A program made the translations under genes and the position numbers. From Candidatus Sulfidibacterium hydrothermale (lineage in GTDB: Bacteria; Bacteroidota; Bacteroidia; Bacteroidales; F082): a stretch of 64,000 bases of DNA. Under the pieces are notes generated by a model, which had not been told where the DNA came from, did not search any database, and saw only the letters and a list, made by a program, of their open reading frames with translations. The stretch's first letter is position 1. Every line of letters starts with the position of its first letter. Shown piece by piece: positions 60,797 to 64,000 of the stretch. Location: assembly GCF_020149915.1 (NCBI RefSeq), contig NZ_CP083760.1, positions 372,001 to 436,000 of the forward strand. The letters run 5' to 3'.

Positions 60797-62638
60797 ATGA
60801 AAAAACAAACCTTATTTGGCGATTTTTCTCCCGTTTCACCGGCACAGTGGAAAGAGAAGATCATCCGTGATTTAAAAGGGGCCGATTACAATAAGTTGAT
60901 TACACTGCTTGACGAAGGTTTTGATGTTCAACCTTTTTATCAGAAAGAGCATATCCGTGATTTTTCATTTTCTGCTTCCGGTCCGGGAAATTTTCCTTTT
61001 TTACGCGGGAAAACCGGTACAGGAAATTTTTGGCGTGTAAATCAGGTTTTTCAGGTCAAAGAACCCCGGCAAACCCATGAAGAAATAGAAAATGCCCTGG
61101 CTCGTGGAATCAATTCGGTTACGCTTGTTTTTGACGACACATCTCCGGAAAAACAAATTGATCCGGTTGATTTTTTACCTTTTGCCGAGCATCCGGATGT
61201 GGAATTTCATTTGCGTGGAACAATTCCGGCGCAGTGGTTTGAAACAGGACGAAAAAAGGAGTTTCCGGCCACCTGGAAAGGTTCGGTGGAATGCGATCCG
61301 TTGGCCTGGCTGACGAAAAAAGGAGATTATCCGGAAGCGTCTCCTTTTGCCGGAATGGCAAAAATGATAAAAGCGGCGAAATCATGGCCTGGTTTACGTG
61401 TAGTTACCGTAGATGGAACGCCTTTTCATAATGCCGGCGGAACAACTGTCAGCGAGATGGCTTTTACTTTGGCAATGGGGAGCTCTTATTTGCAACAGCT
61501 TACTGATCAGGGGTTCCCGGCTGTTGAAATAGCAGAAAAAATACTTTTCAGGCTGGCTGTCGGGTCAGATTATTTTATGGAAATTGCCAAGCTCCGGGCT
61601 TTTCGTTATTTGTGGGCACAGATTCTGAAAGCTTACGGAGTACCGGAAGAAAAAACGGCAGCCGTTATTCACGCAGAAAGCTCATTCCGGAATAAAACGG
61701 TTTACGATCCTTATGTAAACATGTTGCGAACCACCACCGAAACCATGTCGGCTATTGTGGGAGGGGCTGATGTGGTTACGGTATTGCCTTTTGATGCTGC
61801 TTTTGAAGTTCCTTCGGAGATGGCCCGGCGGATTGCCCGTAACCAACAGTTAATTTTAAAGGAAGAATCTTATTTTGATAAAGTGGCTGATCCGGCGGCA
61901 GGAGCTTACTATATTGAAAATTTAACAGCGCAGCTTATTGAAAAAAGTTGGGCGTTGTTTCTTGAAACGGATGAAAAAGGCGGATATCCGGTTGCTTTTG
62001 AGCAAGGATTTGTTCAGGCGCGGATTGAAAAAGAAGCCCGGAAAAAAGATGAAGATCTTGCCCGCCGTAAAATTTCTGTTCTCGGGGTTAATCAGTTCCC
62101 CAATGTTACGGAACGAATCACAGCGCCGCTGGATCCGGCGGTTTTTGAACCTTTGCCGGTACCTTCCGGCACGCGGGCGAAACCATTACGTTTGTACCGG
62201 GCTGCTGCTCCTTTCGAAAAACTACGCTACGTCACAGATGTTTATGCCCAAAGTCACCAGCGCCCCCGGGTTTGGTTGTTTACGCTTGGTGATTTGGCCA
62301 TGAGACGGGCCAGAGCGCAGTTTGCCGAGAATTTTTTCGGCTGTGCCGGTTACGAAATTATTGACCATACCGGGTTCGCTTCTGCCGAAGAAGGCATCGC
62401 TGCTGTAAGGAAAGAACAACCGGAAATCGTCGTGCTTTGCAGCGATGATAAAACATATGAAGAGGTAGCCCTGACTGTTTTTGATGCGTTGAAAGATCAA
62501 ACCCTGCTTGTGCTGGCGGGCTATCCCCGGCCTTTGACAGAACAGTTAAAAGCTGCCGGAATGAATCATTTTATTCATGTACGAAGTAATGTGCTGGAAA
62601 CCTTGCAACAATTTCATCAGTTGCTGGGGATCGGATAA
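60797..62638 (+). CDS. mutA: Methylmalonyl-CoA mutase, small (beta) subunit
   Basis: 613 residues from the ATG at 60797 (MKKQTLFGDFSPVSPAQW). The TIM-barrel part includes ALARGINSVTLVFDD, DGTPFHNAGGTTVSEMAFTL, and MLRTTTETMSAIVGGADVVTVLPFD, then VADPAAGAYYIENLTAQL. The C-terminal B12-binding-like domain (about 480-613) is degenerate in the small subunit, as expected, with VWLFTLGDLAMRRARAQFAE lacking the cobalamin His motif DxHxxG. It pairs with the catalytic large subunit encoded 36 bp downstream. The complex interconverts succinyl-CoA and (R)-methylmalonyl-CoA for propionate production or use. Confidence 0.95.
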   Translation: MKKQTLFGDFSPVSPAQWKEKIIRDLKGADYNKLITLLDEGFDVQPFYQKEHIRDFSFSASGPGNFPFLRGKTGTGNFWRVNQVFQVKEPRQTHEEIENALARGINSVTLVFDDTSPEKQIDPVDFLPFAEHPDVEFHLRGTIPAQWFETGRKKEFPATWKGSVECDPLAWLTKKGDYPEASPFAGMAKMIKAAKSWPGLRVVTVDGTPFHNAGGTTVSEMAFTLAMGSSYLQQLTDQGFPAVEIAEKILFRLAVGSDYFMEIAKLRAFRYLWAQILKAYGVPEEKTAAVIHAESSFRNKTVYDPYVNMLRTTTETMSAIVGGADVVTVLPFDAAFEVPSEMARRIARNQQLILKEESYFDKVADPAAGAYYIENLTAQLIEKSWALFLETDEKGGYPVAFEQGFVQARIEKEARKKDEDLARRKISVLGVNQFPNVTERITAPLDPAVFEPLPVPSGTRAKPLRLYRAAAPFEKLRYVTDVYAQSHQRPRVWLFTLGDLAMRRARAQFAENFFGCAGYEIIDHTGFASAEEGIAAVRKEQPEIVVLCSDDKTYEEVALTVFDALKDQTLLVLAGYPRPLTEQLKAAGMNHFIHVRSNVLETLQQFHQLLGIG

Positions 62639-62674
62639 ATTTTCGGAAATACCCAATGATAAAAATACAAATCC

Positions 62675-64000
62675 ATGAAACCCAATTTTCATTCCATAAA
62701 TATTTTTCAGGTTCCTGAAAGCCCATCCCGCGGAAACAAAAAAGAAAAAATAACTTCCTGGGTTCCGGCAGAAAAGATCAACATTAAAAGTCTTTACACC
62801 GATAATGATGTTGCCGAACTGGAACATCTGGATTTTGCTGCCGGTATTCCGCCTTTTTTGCGTGGACCGTATTCTACGATGTACGTTACCCGTCCGTGGA
62901 CCATTCGCCAGTATGCCGGATTTTCTACCGCCGAAGAATCCAATGCTTTTTATCGCAGAAACCTGGCTGCCGGGCAAAAAGGACTTTCTGTGGCTTTCGA
63001 TCTGGCTACTCATCGCGGTTATGATTCTGATCATGAAAGAGTGGTGGGTGATGTGGGAAAAGCCGGAGTAGCCATCGATTCGGTACTTGATATGAAAATC
63101 CTTTTTGATGAAATCCCGCTGAACAAGATCTCTGTTTCCATGACCATGAATGGTGCCGTATTGCCGGTAATGGCTTTTTATATTGTTACGGCACTGGAGC
63201 AGGGAGCCCGGTTAGATGAACTTTCCGGAACCATCCAAAACGACATTTTGAAAGAATTCATGGTGCGGAATACATACATTTATCCTCCCGGACCTTCCAT
63301 GCGGATTATCTCGGATATCTTTAAATATACTGCTCAAAACATGCCACGGTTTAACAGTATTTCCATTTCGGGATATCATATGCAGGAAGCGGGTGCTCCC
63401 GCCGATTTGGAATTGGCTTATACTTTGGCAGATGGTTTGGATTACATCCGTACCGGATTAAAATCCGGATTAAAGATTGATGATTTTGCACCACGGCTCT
63501 CTTTTTTCTGGGGGTTGGGAATGAATCATTTCATGGAAATTGCCAAACTCCGTGCTGCCCGTATGTTGTGGGCCAAGCTGGTGAAACCGTTTCGTCCGGA
63601 GAATCCCAAATCCATGGCACTGCGTACCCATACGCAGACTTCGGGTTGGAGCCTTACCGAGCAGGATCCGTTCAATAACGTGGCCCGTACTTGCATTGAA
63701 GCGTTGGGTGCTGCGTTGGGTCATACCCAATCGTTGCATACCAATGCGCTGGATGAAGCCATTGCTTTGCCTACGGATTTTTCAGCCCGTATTGCCCGGA
63801 ATACCCAGATTTACCTGCAACAGGAAACCGGTATTTGCCGGACGGTAGATCCGTGGGCGGGATCTTATTACGTGGAAAGCCTGACCCACGAAATTGCACA
63901 CAAAGCCTGGCAACATATTCAGGAAGTGGAAGAAATGGGCGGAATGGCCAAAGCCATTGAGACGGGCTTACCTAAAATGCGGATTGAAGAAGCAGCAGCC
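62675..64000 (+). CDS. mutB: Methylmalonyl-CoA mutase, large (alpha) subunit, N-terminal part
   Basis: The frame starts at the ATG at 62675 ([20 protein letters not shown]) and is open to the window edge, giving 442 codons of an expected 700 or so. Family blocks are [20 protein letters not shown] with the substrate-binding Tyr and Arg, [50 protein letters not shown] and [20 protein letters not shown]. The B12-binding domain lies beyond the edge. It follows mutA by 36 bp as in other mutAB operons. The enzyme needs adenosylcobalamin. Confidence 0.96.
   Translation, partial: MKPNFHSINIFQVPESPSRGNKKEKITSWVPAEKINIKSLYTDNDVAELEHLDFAAGIPPFLRGPYSTMYVTRPWTIRQYAGFSTAEESNAFYRRNLAAGQKGLSVAFDLATHRGYDSDHERVVGDVGKAGVAIDSVLDMKILFDEIPLNKISVSMTMNGAVLPVMAFYIVTALEQGARLDELSGTIQNDILKEFMVRNTYIYPPGPSMRIISDIFKYTAQNMPRFNSISISGYHMQEAGAPADLELAYTLADGLDYIRTGLKSGLKIDDFAPRLSFFWGLGMNHFMEIAKLRAARMLWAKLVKPFRPENPKSMALRTHTQTSGWSLTEQDPFNNVARTCIEALGAALGHTQSLHTNALDEAIALPTDFSARIARNTQIYLQQETGICRTVDPWAGSYYVESLTHEIAHKAWQHIQEVEEMGGMAKAIETGLPKMRIEEAAA

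Overview
The window looks like chromosome of an anaerobic or microaerophilic member of the Bacteroidota, most likely Bacteroidales-like. The reasons are: the lptE-like / TPR / secG / groES / groEL gene order; an ECF sigma / FecR / STN-type TonB receptor locus; a Kdo transferase, so lipid A is made; several -7 boxes of the Bacteroidota type TAnnTTTG; and rubrerythrin with a flavin-reductase/rubredoxin fusion. The two methylmalonyl-CoA mutase subunits fit succinate/propionate metabolism. The species cannot be named from sequence reading alone.

Layout. 1-8164: glycogen cluster on the + strand (end of a GH133 debranching enzyme, a GT4 glycosyltransferase, a GH57 amylase with a lysine-rich helical tail, and one 1401-residue protein joining a GT3 glycogen synthase to a GT35 glucan phosphorylase). 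8165-9005: non-coding DNA made of palindrome-rich dispersed repeats. 9006-16037: three sensor kinases in tight order (TPR-kinase, TPR-PAS-kinase, receiver-kinase) with no DNA-binding output gene. 16257-23934: CLC channel/antiporter, Kdo transferase, M17 aminopeptidase, S9 peptidase (minus strand), viroplasmin-type RNase H. 23988-27861: minus-strand chaperonin/export block. 27952-33759: lipoprotein hydrolase, acyl-CoA synthetase, acyl-CoA dehydrogenase, polytopic membrane protein of unknown function. 34026-40955: ECF sigma, FecR, TonB receptor and sodium:solute symporter, probably one uptake system. 41050-57012: mixed housekeeping and stress genes, including a tRNA-Gln, arsenate reductase, phosphatidylserine decarboxylase, MltF-like lytic transglycosylase, flavodoxin, rubrerythrin, free methionine sulfoxide reductase and a MobA-like nucleotidyltransferase. 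57112-60690: insertion-sequence island (an IS3-family and an IS110-family element) inside the same repeat family seen at 8.2 kb. 60797-64000: methylmalonyl-CoA mutase small subunit and the start of the large subunit.

The most striking item is the IS110-family element at 58691-59910. Its 5' non-coding end folds into two stem-loops with internal loops, the architecture of a bridge RNA. The loop sequences match the actual insertion site: TTGTCAT on one side of the first loop equals the left flank, GTTCAGGATGA on the other side is the exact complement of the uninterrupted target TCATCCTGAAC, and ACAGTTC in the second loop equals the right end of the element. A related uninterrupted copy of the target lies at 8255-8283, so element boundaries, guide RNA and target can all be read from this one window.
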